Assembly (NCBI GenBank): GCA_029449235.1
Contig: JANATG010000004.1
Coordinates: 1,798,001 to 1,862,000 of the forward strand
DNA length: 64,000 nt
Source: Linnemannia schmuckeri
Taxonomy: Eukaryota > Mortierellomycota > Mortierellomycetes > Mortierellales > Mortierellaceae
Direction of reading: 5' to 3'
Shown here: positions 24,050 through 35,024 of the stretch, one piece after another
How positions within the stretch are numbered: the first letter of the stretch is position 1
Layout: each line of letters opens with the position of its first letter
Notes under the pieces: model-generated
Told to the model about the DNA's origin: nothing
Seen by the model: only the letters and a program-made list of their open reading frames with translations
Database searches by the model: none
Made by a program: the position numbers and the translations under genes

Positions 24050-24649
24050 TACGTTGGGGGACTTCCACATCTGCTTGAGCTTGAACTCCTCGACACGGGC
24101 CTCATCGGGGGTGATGGTGGCGCACTTGATGCCGACCTTGTACTTCTTGATGGCCTCAGCAGCATCGATGGTGACTGTTGATTATTGAGGAAAGTGAATG
24201 ACAGAACGGAAACCTTGCTGGGTTAGGATAATTATTTTCTTACGAGTTGCTCTTTCTACCCATAGGCGATCTTCCCCGCAAACACCCTCTTTTTTAAATC
24301 CAAAGGGAATAATGGGTTTGATTGTCATCCTGAAGCAAGAAAACCCGTTTACTTGGTTGCTTCCAGTTGAACACAATGAGAGAAAAGGGAACATGCAGAT
24401 GCAATGGGGGGGATATGATGGGAAGCGAAGGAATGTGGTAAAAAAAGAAAAGCTGTCCGATCAATTCAGGTACAAAATGTTGTGAGAAAAGAGGTCCAAT
24501 CAATGACGCGATCTTTGTTAGCCTGCCACAAAAATACGACTTCAAAAAGTGCGCTCTCACTTTTCCACCCTCCTTCCTATCCCTTCCCCTCAGGTTCCAT
24601 TTTTTTTTGTTGCTGTTAGAACAATGGTGCCATTATATCAACCCGCCAG

Positions 24650-24693
<44 letters not shown>

Positions 24694-26022
24694 TCGCTTT
24701 TATCGTTTGACATGTGCGACATTCTGCATAAAGGCGATCCTTGGGGCGACTTACGGACAGACTAACCCCCGCAATTTGCGTTTTATAGACAAGATTTCGC
24801 GGGGAAGTCCAACTGAAGGGGGAAAAACAATTGGAGCCCCTCTCCCAACGTAGTCGCCATTCGCCATGCCATTAAACAGTAATCATAGGATCTGTATGCA
24901 ATTGGTTGGAAGATGAACGGGGAGGAGTAGGAGCCAGCTGGTGACATTGCGAAAAAGTGGGGAAAAAGGAAGGAGAATATTAGCTTACCCTGGTCATTGG
25001 TCTCGTCACGGTATTCCATGCCAAGATCGAAGAACTTGATGTCAAGGTCGACATAGGGGAGAATCAACTAGTAGATTGATAAAAAGAAAGAGATACGAGA
25101 TGGTGAGTACTCTTGCATGCAAAGATCCACTTTAGTTTTATCTTTCTTATTCTTACAGCACAACCCCACCATCATTATCATGAAATCACCACACTACCAC
25201 ACACGATTGCTCTCAATCCTGCATTCGTTTTTTGGTGGCACACAAAGCTACGGAATATGTGAGAAGCCGAAAAGAACAAAAAAATAATATCAAGGAGCCG
25301 TAGCGACAAGAGATAGCCAACTTTCCCATGCACACAGACACACCCAATCCTCGGACGAGTGAGCAAGACAAGACCATGGTCTGATTAATAGTACAGCAAA
25401 AAGTCGACTGACAGACTGCTAATCCTGCTCATTGTTCCCATCGTGGTATGTCTCGCTAGATAATCTCCCTCTTCCTCTCTTAGCCCATTCCTTTGTTCCT
25501 TTGTGATACTCCAGAATGAGATCCGCTCTCTATTAAAAAAGGGGGGTAAGGTGATCGGAGCAAAGACACCAGCCAGCCGTGACTTGCCAAAAATGACGCC
25601 TCCTTCTTTCTTCGGTTCTTACCTTGTCGCGAATGCCGTCCCAGATGATGCGGGTCATTTCATCGCCCTACAAAAAAAACGAATGAATGAGAGATGCAAA
25701 AACCACACGAAGATAAGAGTTAGCATACATTCTTGCTTTTTACGCTCACATACTCAAAGTTGGTTAGCAAGTGACGAATGCCGTGAGAATCATATCGTTA
25801 CCTGCATCTCGACGACAGTTCCTCCTGGAGGCGTAGAATTCCCATATCAAAAGTGATGTGCAAGATAAAGAGAGTAAAGAGAGTGAGTTGACTGGCTGAA
25901 GAATCTGCTACTGTGTTTTGAGGATGACGAGAATGACGGGAGAAGACAGGGGACAGGCGGTGCGTGCCGAGGGAAGAAGAGTGTAAGGAAGAAAACGTAC
26001 CGTTGATCTTGGCGGGAGACAT
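22852..26022 (-). CDS. NADP-dependent isocitrate dehydrogenase
   Basis: Converts isocitrate and NADP+ to 2-oxoglutarate, CO2 and NADPH. Seven exons: 26022-26001, 25824-25802, 25667-25623, 25067-24989, 24174-24053, 23904-23635, 23523-22852; 410 aa, all phases consistent. The short first exons give MSPAKINGGTVVEMQ then GDEMTRIIWDGIRDK, colinear with animal IDH1. Visible signatures are [28 protein letters not shown], the substrate loop GGTVFREPI, and NYDGDVQSDIVAQGYGSLG with the metal-binding Asp residues. The N-terminus has no transit peptide and the C-terminus (KKRSA) is not a clear PTS1, so the enzyme is probably cytosolic. Introns 3 and 4 (555 and 814 bp) are much longer than elsewhere in the window; intron 4 carries a 37-nt homopolymer and intron 5 a 33-nt T run right after GTAAG. 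Lies tail-to-tail with the oxidase. Confidence 0.96.
24015..24047. repeat. Poly(A) run, 33 nt, inside an IDH intron
   Basis: On the sense (minus) strand this is a T33 tract immediately following the GTAAG of the exon-5 donor (exon ends at 24053). Confidence 0.9.
24654..24690. repeat. Poly(T) run, 37 nt, inside the longest IDH intron
   Basis: Uninterrupted T37 on the plus strand (A37 in the transcript) in the 814-bp intron 24175-24988. It is the longest homopolymer seen in the window. Confidence 0.9.
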
Positions 26023-28706
26023 TATGGATAAGTAAGAGTGAGTGGAGGTGGGTGGTGGGAAAGTGTGAGAGTAAAGGGGCAGAGGGAATGAAATGAGCTG
26101 AGAAACGAAGTGAAAGAAAGAAAAAAGAGTCTCTGGGGCGGCGGTCAGGAGCTCATTTATATAATGGGTTCGTTTGGCCCTTTTTTTTCTTCCCCTTTTG
26201 CCCCACTTTACTATGCCATTCGGCCAATCCCCTCAAGCAGACACTTTGGCACGTTCACTTTCGATGGTCTGAAATCTCTTGAAAATAAAAAAAGAGTCCG
26301 GAGAACGGAAACCCGTCCGTTGAACGTTCACTGTGGGACAGAGTACTTGAACATGTACTCTTTTTCTAGAATCCATCCCGCTCTGCTCGCTCATTTTTTT
26401 TATCTGATCGATTGATTCGTAGTCAGTCAGTCAATGAACCAGTTTCTGTCACTCCCTTTCAGTCCAAAAGTCGGGACATGCTTGGGAAATGAGAGCTTGC
26501 ACTCTTGGTTTCTATTAGTACTTTATTCCCTCGCCTTCTTAAGAGTGGACAGTATGAGTGTGAGCTGATGTGTTAAATGATGCGATGGGCAAACGGCAAC
26601 ACGCACTGCACTATTTTCCCGTAAATATTACATATCTCCCATCCTGGCGTCAGACTGATTATAACTCGCTCTCTCACCCAATCCCATCCCTACCCGGAAA
26701 CACCCTTCCACTTCTACCCCCTGTGTCTCTTCGGGGTTTACGCCCTGCCTTCTGCTCCAGCTCATCATTCCCTTGCTCCAGCCTCCAGCTAATAAAAAAA
26801 TCGATGCATTGCATACGTGTCGTGTCTTCAATTCTCTACTTCCAATCCGCAGCTATGAATGGTGGTGTCAATTGAACACGAAGGAGACGATCTTTGCTGT
26901 TTTGCCGTTGGACAGATACACAGCTGCCCATTGTGTGCTGGCTTTCTTCCACTTGCCAATCACGTTGTTATGCCTTTGCTGTCATTGTCAACCAGCACTC
27001 TCCCATTACTTCTAACTCCCCTGCTTTTCGAGCATAACCTTCTCCTTGCTTCTTTGAACCTTGGAATGAGAGGGTGTTCTTGAAAATGTTTCTGTCACTC
27101 ACTTCCCCACGCTTTCCTTCCACACGACCGTGCAACATCTCGTTTATTCCCTCCTCCTTGTGCAATTGCTCTCTTGATCTGCTAAGCGGCAGAATCAAGT
27201 ACAGTGCGGAAAAGAAGCAAGAAGGAGGGAGGTGGAGAAGGAGATGTGAAAGGAAAGGAGAAACCGTGCGTCGAGTGTGGGAAAATTGATTAGTTTCCCC
27301 CACGCATATTTTTTTGTTCCATCTTTCTATTGGCGTCTTCTTGTCTCCCGTGTTTGTGTCCCGGTGAATTTGTTCCTGAGAAGGTCAATTACACCCCATC
27401 GTCTGTCGTTTGAGAAGTAACAAAAAGTGGACGTCCTTGTCAATTGCTTCAGTGGCATCGCTTTCAGATTTCTTTGTCTCTGCCCTTGTGACTCTCTACT
27501 TACGGAGCAAACAAAACAAGGCGTTGCTGTTGGTGTGTTTATGTTTCCAATGCGGTTCTTGAGCCGAAGCGTACCCATCCTGTCTTTTGTGCTCAATCAA
27601 ACAGCACAACAAGGCAACCTAAAAATAATAACCAAAACCGCTTTTTCCCTTCTTCTCTTGTCTCTACTTCTCCTTTTGCGTGAACACAAGGATAGGGCAC
27701 CATCCCTCAATGGCATCAAAAGACAGAGACAGCAAACAAAAAGAAGAGGCAAGCAATAAAAAAAAAGTCTGGGGAAGTTCATTGCGGATTAGAGTTCAGT
27801 TAAACAAGTTCAATCGGCCCTTTTGACCGTTGTTTTCTGTGCTAGCCAATGGCAACTTGTTCCCGTGGCAGAAGATCTCATTTCACAAGACGCACCTCAT
27901 CTCTACTCAAAAATGCCGAAAAAAATTCATTGAAAAATTGATGGGAAATCAAACTACATTCGATCGTTCAGGGAGGAGGACTTGAGCGTGGGGAAAGACT
28001 GTGGGCAGGGTGAGCTTTTTTCGCTTTCTCCTTCTCCTTCTCTTCTCTCTCCTTATTCGCATAAAAACGTGGTACTTCCGGAGGGAAGGGAGGAAGGTGA
28101 TGAGAACGTTACTCATGTGCAGGCACACAGACAAACACGTTGTTTTTTATCCTTCTTTCATGAGAACCAATTTCTGACCGTTGCTCCTTATTCGATCTTT
28201 CTCACATACTTCCCCCAAAACCGTGCACAAGTACCCGATCCCTCCGTGATGCACGCAGGCCTGGACAAGATGAGACTGCACATCGAACATCCATCTTACT
28301 CTCGACTCCTAGGCAAATAAAGATGGCAGACCCCCTCACTCAGAATAGACTGCTCAGATGTAACCAGCCAAGTTCGTCATGGCCCACTCGCACTCAATGG
28401 GCTTAGTTCGGGATTTGAACCTTTGCCGACTTGCGATGTTTGCTGAGAAATCGCATCAGGCACTTTACCCCACACTTTTTACTCCTGCTATCGAATCTCG
28501 CCTCCTTTTCCGCCTTTTATGTCTGCACAAAACGGCGCCCGTTCGTCTTTTTGCTTTTCCAGTCTCGTTGCCGCCGTCTCTAGGATGTAATACCTGTTGG
28601 ACACCCCTGTCTCAGCCGCTCTCTTAAATTCACTTTTCAGTCGCGTTGATTAAAAAAATTGCTAGTTTACTTGCGGCTTACTGTCCTCATTAGTATCGCG
28701 AGGAGC
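26023..28706. other. Gene-free interval upstream of IDH
   Basis: 2.7 kb. It holds the IDH promoter and the 3' flank of the PPC decarboxylase gene. The open frames (all under about 115 codons) have compositions like random A/T- or C/T-rich DNA and cannot be linked by plausible splicing into a recognisable protein. No RNA gene was supported; a TTCAAATCC-like string near 28410 fails as a tRNA. Confidence 0.6.
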
Positions 28707-29816
28707 TTACTGCGTGATGCCAACCTCCTTCTTAATCTCCTCGACAATGGTACGGTACTCTGCCATCGCACCAACACCTATCGCATGGGTACAGGGATAC
28801 ACAGTTAGTACACAAGGCATACATCGCTTCACTATTGGTAGCAACATCGAGTTCAAAACTTACCGAGATCGCCACAGGCGAGAAGTTTGCTGATGGGAGG
28901 AATAACACGGTAGTTGAGAACATCCGTCAAAGTGGCGAGATGCATCGCTGTGAATTTGTGGTTCCACATGTTGGTGTTCATTGCCGGACACACAATCACC
29001 AAACGGTCCTCATCCCATGCCCGCAAGATACACGTCTACGTGTCAATGTGAAATCCGAGTCAGTCTCAGCCTTCTGTTGTTCACTGTACTTTTTATGTCT
29101 TCTGAAGACTGTGTGAGATACTTACGATCAGATTGTCGCAGAGACCTTGAGCCAGCTTAGCTAGCGTGTTTGCATCTAAGGGACAGATGATGAACATGTC
29201 CGCCCAGTTGCGTAGCTGCAGAGACAAAGTAAGCGATGATTTGTAAGCAATTAGTCCGGTATGCTTTGGATGAAGAAGTTTGACTCGCAAAGCGTCAAAG
29301 TAGAAGGCCGGGTGACTTACATCTATGTGCATAACAGGATCTAACATCTTGTTCCATGCCTGTGTGAACAATGGGGAGAGGACATTAGTCTTAGTATCAA
29401 AAGAACAAAATGACCAAAGCAAGCCCAGGCGACAATAAAGGCTGAATAAAGGTCGTACACTCCACTCGTCTTTGTCGGTCAGTACTTCAGCGAGGACATC
29501 CTTGGGATCAAAGAAATGAAGCGCAGCAGTGGTGGCAACGACTTTAATCTCGACAAGATGGCCTACTTCCTAATGCAAAAAAAAAGACATATCAAGGAAA
29601 GTCAATACGGCCTAGTTTGGTGAGTGCACCTAGTATCCCATCGCCAGCCATCGCTTGAAAGCATCAAGTATAAAGGCCGAGGTCAAGTCCAAAGGTAGTC
29701 CTTACTTCAACCAATGTCTTGACAATAATAGGAATTTTTACGCTGGCTACGCTTCCGGTGGCGCCGATAAGGATCCTTTTCTTGACATGGAGGCTCGTAT
29801 CTAATGAAGGGTCCAT
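28707..29816 (-). CDS. Phosphopantothenoylcysteine decarboxylase (PPCDC)
   Basis: FMN-dependent enzyme of coenzyme A synthesis that converts 4'-phospho-N-pantothenoylcysteine to 4'-phosphopantetheine. Six exons: 29816-29706, 29569-29459, 29359-29321, 29215-29126, 29035-28864, 28777-28707; 197 aa, close to human and plant PPCDC. Visible features are the flavin-binding start RILIGATGSVAS; the active-site His (about H85) in VMHID followed by LRNWADMFIICPLDANTLAK; the substrate motif PAMNTNMW (Asn137); and the catalytic Cys (about C171) in LLACGDLGVGAMAE. A single short protein carries His, Asn and Cys together, unlike the budding-yeast Hal3/Vhs3/Cab3 heterotrimer, where residues are shared between subunits. 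The start is 402 bp from the divergent RFC1 start. Confidence 0.94.
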
Positions 29817-30218
29817 TGTTTAGAGTATGAGAAGTGTATTTATATATGTGAGAGAGGAGAGATGTCGAGGCGAGAATGTAAGGAATGAGAAAGAATTGGA
29901 GCAATGCCGAACGTTTTACTTTGTAGTTTGGTGCAATTGTGACTGCACACTTGACAGACGCGCTTTTTTTTTGTTCGTGATCACAACAGGCTTTACTTTC
30001 CTCTTGTCAACCCTCCTCCTTGCTATCTCCAAGAGACATCCGTTCGACTCAACACTTCACAATCACACCTCATCGAAAATCTTCAGAAGTTCTTGCCCTT
30101 TCTGTCCAACCCGAATCGTACGACTCTCTAGGAGAAAAACAGAGGATTCGGATTCCCAACGTTAGAATTCATACCTCTCCAACTTCACGCAAACACACCC
30201 TTTAAGGTTGATTTCAGG
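29817..30218. promoter_or_regulatory. Bidirectional promoter region PPCDC / RFC1
   Basis: 402 bp between two divergent ATGs. No TATA-like box is obvious on either side; a T run occurs near 29965-29973 and the half next to RFC1 is C-rich. That the intergenic region serves both genes is inferred from its size. Confidence 0.6.
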
Positions 30219-33200
30219 ATGGATTTGAGAAATTACTTTTCCGCCAAACCGAAGCCAAAGGCTACTAGTGCACCAGCAGCCGAACCGGTATGTACCCAGC
30301 TAAAAATATATCGTGCTTCTCACTAGGAACTCGCGTCCTCAAAGTGTCTGTTCACGAACCGCTCATACTTTTTTCTATTTTGTGGTCCTATTTTGCCACC
30401 AAATTTTGGATGTTCGTCTCCCCCTCCCTTCGTGTACAAATACATGAAAGGAGCCAGAGAAGAAGCGCACCTCGACTCGCAAAAAGACCATCATTCATGG
30501 TAAGCACAAAGCGTTTCGCTCATAGGATACTCGCTTGCGTTCATTGTGATATCATGACAGATAATTGACGTTTACATGTTTTGTTATTTGGACCTTTTCA
30601 TTCATAGATTCGGACGAAGACGACGACCAGGATGAAGTCGTCCTAGTGTATGTGAACTCAGCAGAGGAAAACAAGCGGTACTACTTACTCTCAGCGGAAC
30701 AGTACAACAGGCTAACGAAAACCACACCTTTTCACTATTTACTACAATAGTAAATCGAAGCACTTTGCCGCTGCCACACCTTCAAAGGCTGCTTCAGCAA
30801 AGTAACGATCAATCGAGTCAGTTTTGATATAAAGGCGAACAATGGCAAAGGAATCAATGCCTAATGATCTACCTGTTTACCATTGGTCTGATAGAAAGGA
30901 GGTTGTGGAGGAACCTGTGGATCCAAAAGCGTTCTTTGCTTCCTCCAAAGCCAAGAAGTCCCAACCAGCAACAACTGCAACATCAACCACACAGTCAGCT
31001 TCAGGACCATCACCATCTAAACCCATCGAGAAGCAGACTAAAAAGGAACCAATTGAGGAGGCCAAGGCACCCGTCGAACCGACCAAACCTCAGCCTCCTG
31101 CAAAACGGACAAAAAAGGCAAATGACGACGACTACTTTTCCGATGATAGTGATGTTGAAGTGATCCCGCAGCCAAAATCAAGGACAACGCCAGCAAGGAC
31201 CAAAGTTGAAACACCCGCTCCTCCTCCTTCAAACAAGAGGACCGTGGCAGCTTCATCACCAAAGAAGCGCAAGGGACCCGTCAACGATGACTACGAGGAT
31301 GATGAGGACGAGGACGATGAGGTCGTGGCAAAGCCGACAAAGAGACAGAAATCGACCCCCAAGAAACCAAAGGATGACAACGCCATGGACGTCGACGAGC
31401 CTGAAGAGAAACCCAAAGCCAAGTTCAAGTAAGTCTGGCTGACTTGATGCCTTATCCATGTTGTTCAATTCTGACACTGTCCTCTGTGGAATCGGATATC
31501 TAACCACTTGAGCAAATAATAATTGCAAAATCATAGCTTCTGGGCACACAAGAACAAAGCTGGACCCTCCGCTCTCGGATCCAAGGAAATTCCCAAGGGA
31601 GAAGACAACTGTCTAGCAGTAAGGCCTATTTTATGCTCACTCTCATGGAGACTGCACTTGTTTGCGAGATCACTAAATGTCATTTCAATTTACCATAAAA
31701 TAGGGCTTGACGTTTGTCTTTACTGGAGAACTGAGCTCGATTACTCGCGAGGACGCCACAGATCTTGTCAAGAGATATTCAGGAAGAGTGACTGGCTCAC
31801 CAAGCGGGAAGACCTCGTATGTGGTTGTTGGAGACGATGCAGGACAGTCCAAACTGGACAAGGTCAAGAAGTTGAAGATCAAGACTCTTGACGAGGACGG
31901 ATTTCTGGATTTGATCCGCACATCTCCTGCCAGGACTGAGGATGGTGAGATTGTCAAATCAAAGCCCAAGCCTGCTGCAACTATTATCTCTAGCAGCAGC
32001 AGTTCGGCTAAGGTGAAGGCTGAACCTGTCGAGGCAAAGTCGTCCTCGTCTTCCTCTAAGACAGCTGTGGCCAGTGAACCTTCAACTATCAAATCGATCA
32101 AGTCTGAATCGAAAGCTCCTGTCATCGATAACAACAGGTAAGTCACAATTTTACGTTCCCTGGAGTCTACTCATACCACGTCTTAAGCAGTGCCAATAGA
32201 GTATTCTCTAACTCAATGACCTTGCACTTTACAAACATTAGGCCAGCAGAAACAGAACTTTGGACTTCCAAGTATCGACCGAAGCAAATCAAGGACCTTT
32301 GCGGTAACAACGCTGGAGTTCAAAAACTTGTGAGATGGCTGGAGAACTGGTAAGTGTCGACTCTCTGGTTGCCGTCGCCTTGACTAGTGCTTGTTATGGA
32401 CGGTCTCTATGTGAGTAGGAACTAATAAGCGGCGATTTGTCCGCTATTAGGGATGATAACTATAAGCTGGACTTCAAGAAGGAGAACGCGGACAAGTCCG
32501 GCACTTTCCGCGCAGTCTTGATTTCAGGTCCTCCTGGCGTTGGAAAGACGTCTGCTGCCCATTTGGTGGGAGAATCGCTTGGATACAACATTGTGGAGTT
32601 CAACGCTAGTGACACTCGCAGCAAGAAGTCGCTCGATGTAAGTTTTGGAAGCTGCTGTCAACTTCTTCGGCCACAGTTGAATTGATGCATAGACACATAG
32701 CTAACTGTCATTTATTTCCGCAACTGCTCATGTGCTACTTAGACCGACGTTCGTGATCTCTTGGACAACCAATCACTAGGCGGGTACTTCCTGAACGGAA
32801 ACAGTTCCCAAGGCAAAGGAGTAAGTTACAATCATTATTGCGAGTTCTGAGGTTTTATAGTTTTATCACAGTATCCAGCCTCTAATATGTACCTTTTTTG
32901 ATTATAGAAAGAAGTCAATAATAAGGCACCGTCCATGGCCAAGAAGCAGCTCATCATCATGGACGAGGTTGATGGAATGGCCGGAGGCGATCGCGGTGGT
33001 ATAGCCCAGATGATTGCATTCATCAAGAAGACCCAGGTAAGTTTAGGCATCTCTACGCTTGACGCTTTCGTTAAGGGTACATTTTAAAGTACGTAGAGCT
33101 GTGTATTAATGCTCCGCGTTCGCATACACTAGGTTCCAATCATTTGCATTTGCAATGACCGTCAATCGCCCAAGGTGCGCTCGCTCGTCAACTCGTGTTT

Positions 33201-34627
33201 CGATATGCGGTTCCAGCGACCTCAGGTCAATCAAGTTCGCTCGCGCTTGCTGAGCATTCTTCACAGAGAAGGTCGACAGATCCCTGCTAATGTTCTGGAT
33301 AAGTTGGTCAGCGGCTCTCAGTCTGATATCAGACAGGTTCTGAACATGCTCTCAACCTGGAGTTTGACTAAACAAACCATGGATTATGATGAGGGCACTG
33401 CGTTGTCGAAGGCATCTGAGAAATACGTCGCCCTCAACCCTTTCCAGATTGCGGAGCAATTGCTGGTCAACACCAACTATCGTGCTTTGAGCTTTGCAGA
33501 CAAGTTTGATACCTACTTTAACGACTATCAGCTGGCACCCCTGATGATCCAGGAGAATTATGTCCGCATGAATCCTGCTGAATCCGGTGGCTCTCCAGAC
33601 AGCCTCGAGACCATGGAACTGATGAGCAAAGCAGCCGACTCTCTTTCAGATGCTGATTTGGTGGACAGTATGATTCACGGGTAAGTTTAGGCTGGATGTA
33701 CAGTCGCAGTCTGAGGTGCAGTAGCGTCTTGATATATTTTGCTTACTGACCTTCCGAAACTCTAATCTTTGACATCCAATAGGAGCGCACAGCATTGGTC
33801 TCTCATGAATACACATGCGGCCTTCTCGTGTGTCCGCCCTGCATTCTTTGTACACGGCAACATGCGTCCTGGTTCAGGTGGCAATTATGGTCCCATGATG
33901 CAGTTCCCAAGGTTAGTATCAGCATCTTAACTGTTTAGCAACGGATAATGACTGTTACATGCACATCAACTGACGCTTACTCTTGATGTTTTCTGTATTA
34001 ATAAATAGCTACCTTGGACAGTACTCAAAATCGGCGAAATACAGTCGGTTGGTCAAGGAGGTCCAGATCAGGATGCGCCTCAAGATTTCTGGTGACAAGA
34101 ACGAAGTTCGCCAGAATTATATTCCGGCACTGTTCCCAGCCTTGACGCGACCATTAATCGACGTGGGTGCGGATGCCGTTCCAGGACTCATTGAATTCAT
34201 GGACGACTATTATCTCTGCAAGGAGGACTGGGATACAATTCTCGAGCTGGGTATTGGCCGGAACGATGCCAAGGCTGTGCTGGAAAAGATCCCTACGCAA
34301 GTCAAGACAGCGTTTACGCGCAAGTACAACTCGACGACCCATCCCCAGCCTTACCTCAAGGCTACGGTGGTGACCAAGGGACGAGGACCGTCTGGTGGAG
34401 GGGGAAGCGAGGAGACACCGGACAATTTGGATGTTGTTGAGGCCGATGCTGAGGTACCAGAAGAGGAAGATCCAGCTGCCGAGGATGCAGAGGAGGAGAG
34501 CGTAGAGAAGGACAAGAACATCAAGCAGAAGAAGGTCAAGGGAGCAGCTTCAAAGGGCAAGGCAACGGCCAAGGCCAGCTCCGCCTCTAAAGGCAAGGCC
34601 ACCAACTCCTCTCGTAGTCGCAAGTGA
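30219..34627 (+). CDS. RFC1: Replication factor C large subunit
   Basis: Large subunit of the PCNA clamp loader. Fourteen exons fit in phase: 30219-30287, 30451-30499, 30608-30647, 30751-30801, 30835-31428, 31537-31618, 31704-32137, 32242-32349, 32451-32637, 32743-32820, 32908-33036, 33133-33680, 33783-33911, 34009-34627; 1038 aa. The N-terminus MDLRNYFS resembles the PIP-like start of human and yeast RFC1. After a Lys/acidic linker comes a BRCT domain (about 293-375, GLTFVFTGELSSITRED). The AAA+ module has Walker A GPPGVGKT at 502-509, Walker B LIIMDEVDG with Asp583-Glu584, and the sensor-1 segment ICICNDR. The RFC1 C-terminal domain follows (YSRLVKEVQIRMRLKISGDKNEVRQNY), ending in a basic tail (KGKATAKASS...). 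Exon 5 is a long Lys/Pro/Asp-rich disordered stretch. Confidence 0.96.
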
Positions 34628-35024
34628 ATGTCCTCATCGACTCAAATCTTCATACCTTGGCATAAAAAAAAAGTTCGATCTCGAAAGCCCCTTAATTTTC
34701 GAGTGAACTTTGCTTCAGTCTATTCAAAAAAGTGCCACGCTCATCCATTCATTCGCTCGACCCTTCTTTCCTCCATCTCTCCTCAACTACCACCGCCACA
34801 ACCACTACCTGCTTATCGCCGTTCGAGGAGGCAACCTTCGCAACTTAAGAATTACCATCGAGAAGGACGAACTTTGTGTTCTCTTATCCTCTAACGATAA
34901 CTTTATCCTAGGCTTTCATAAAGAAACCTCTCTTACTGCCCACCTTTTCGGCTTACACAAGCAAGGGAAAAAAAACGAGTACACAACCGCCCGAGTACGG
35001 CAGTAACAAAAACAGGAGCACAGG
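34628..35024. other. Spacer RFC1 / AP-3 delta
   Basis: 397 bp between two plus-strand genes, with the RFC1 3' flank and the AP-3 delta promoter and leader. The open frames in it have no recognisable content. Confidence 0.6.

Noticed and set aside
28400..28420. TTCAAATCC-like string on the minus strand resembling a tRNA T-loop
   Set aside because: The flanking bases do not form a five-pair T-stem, and no D-arm or acceptor stem can be drawn.
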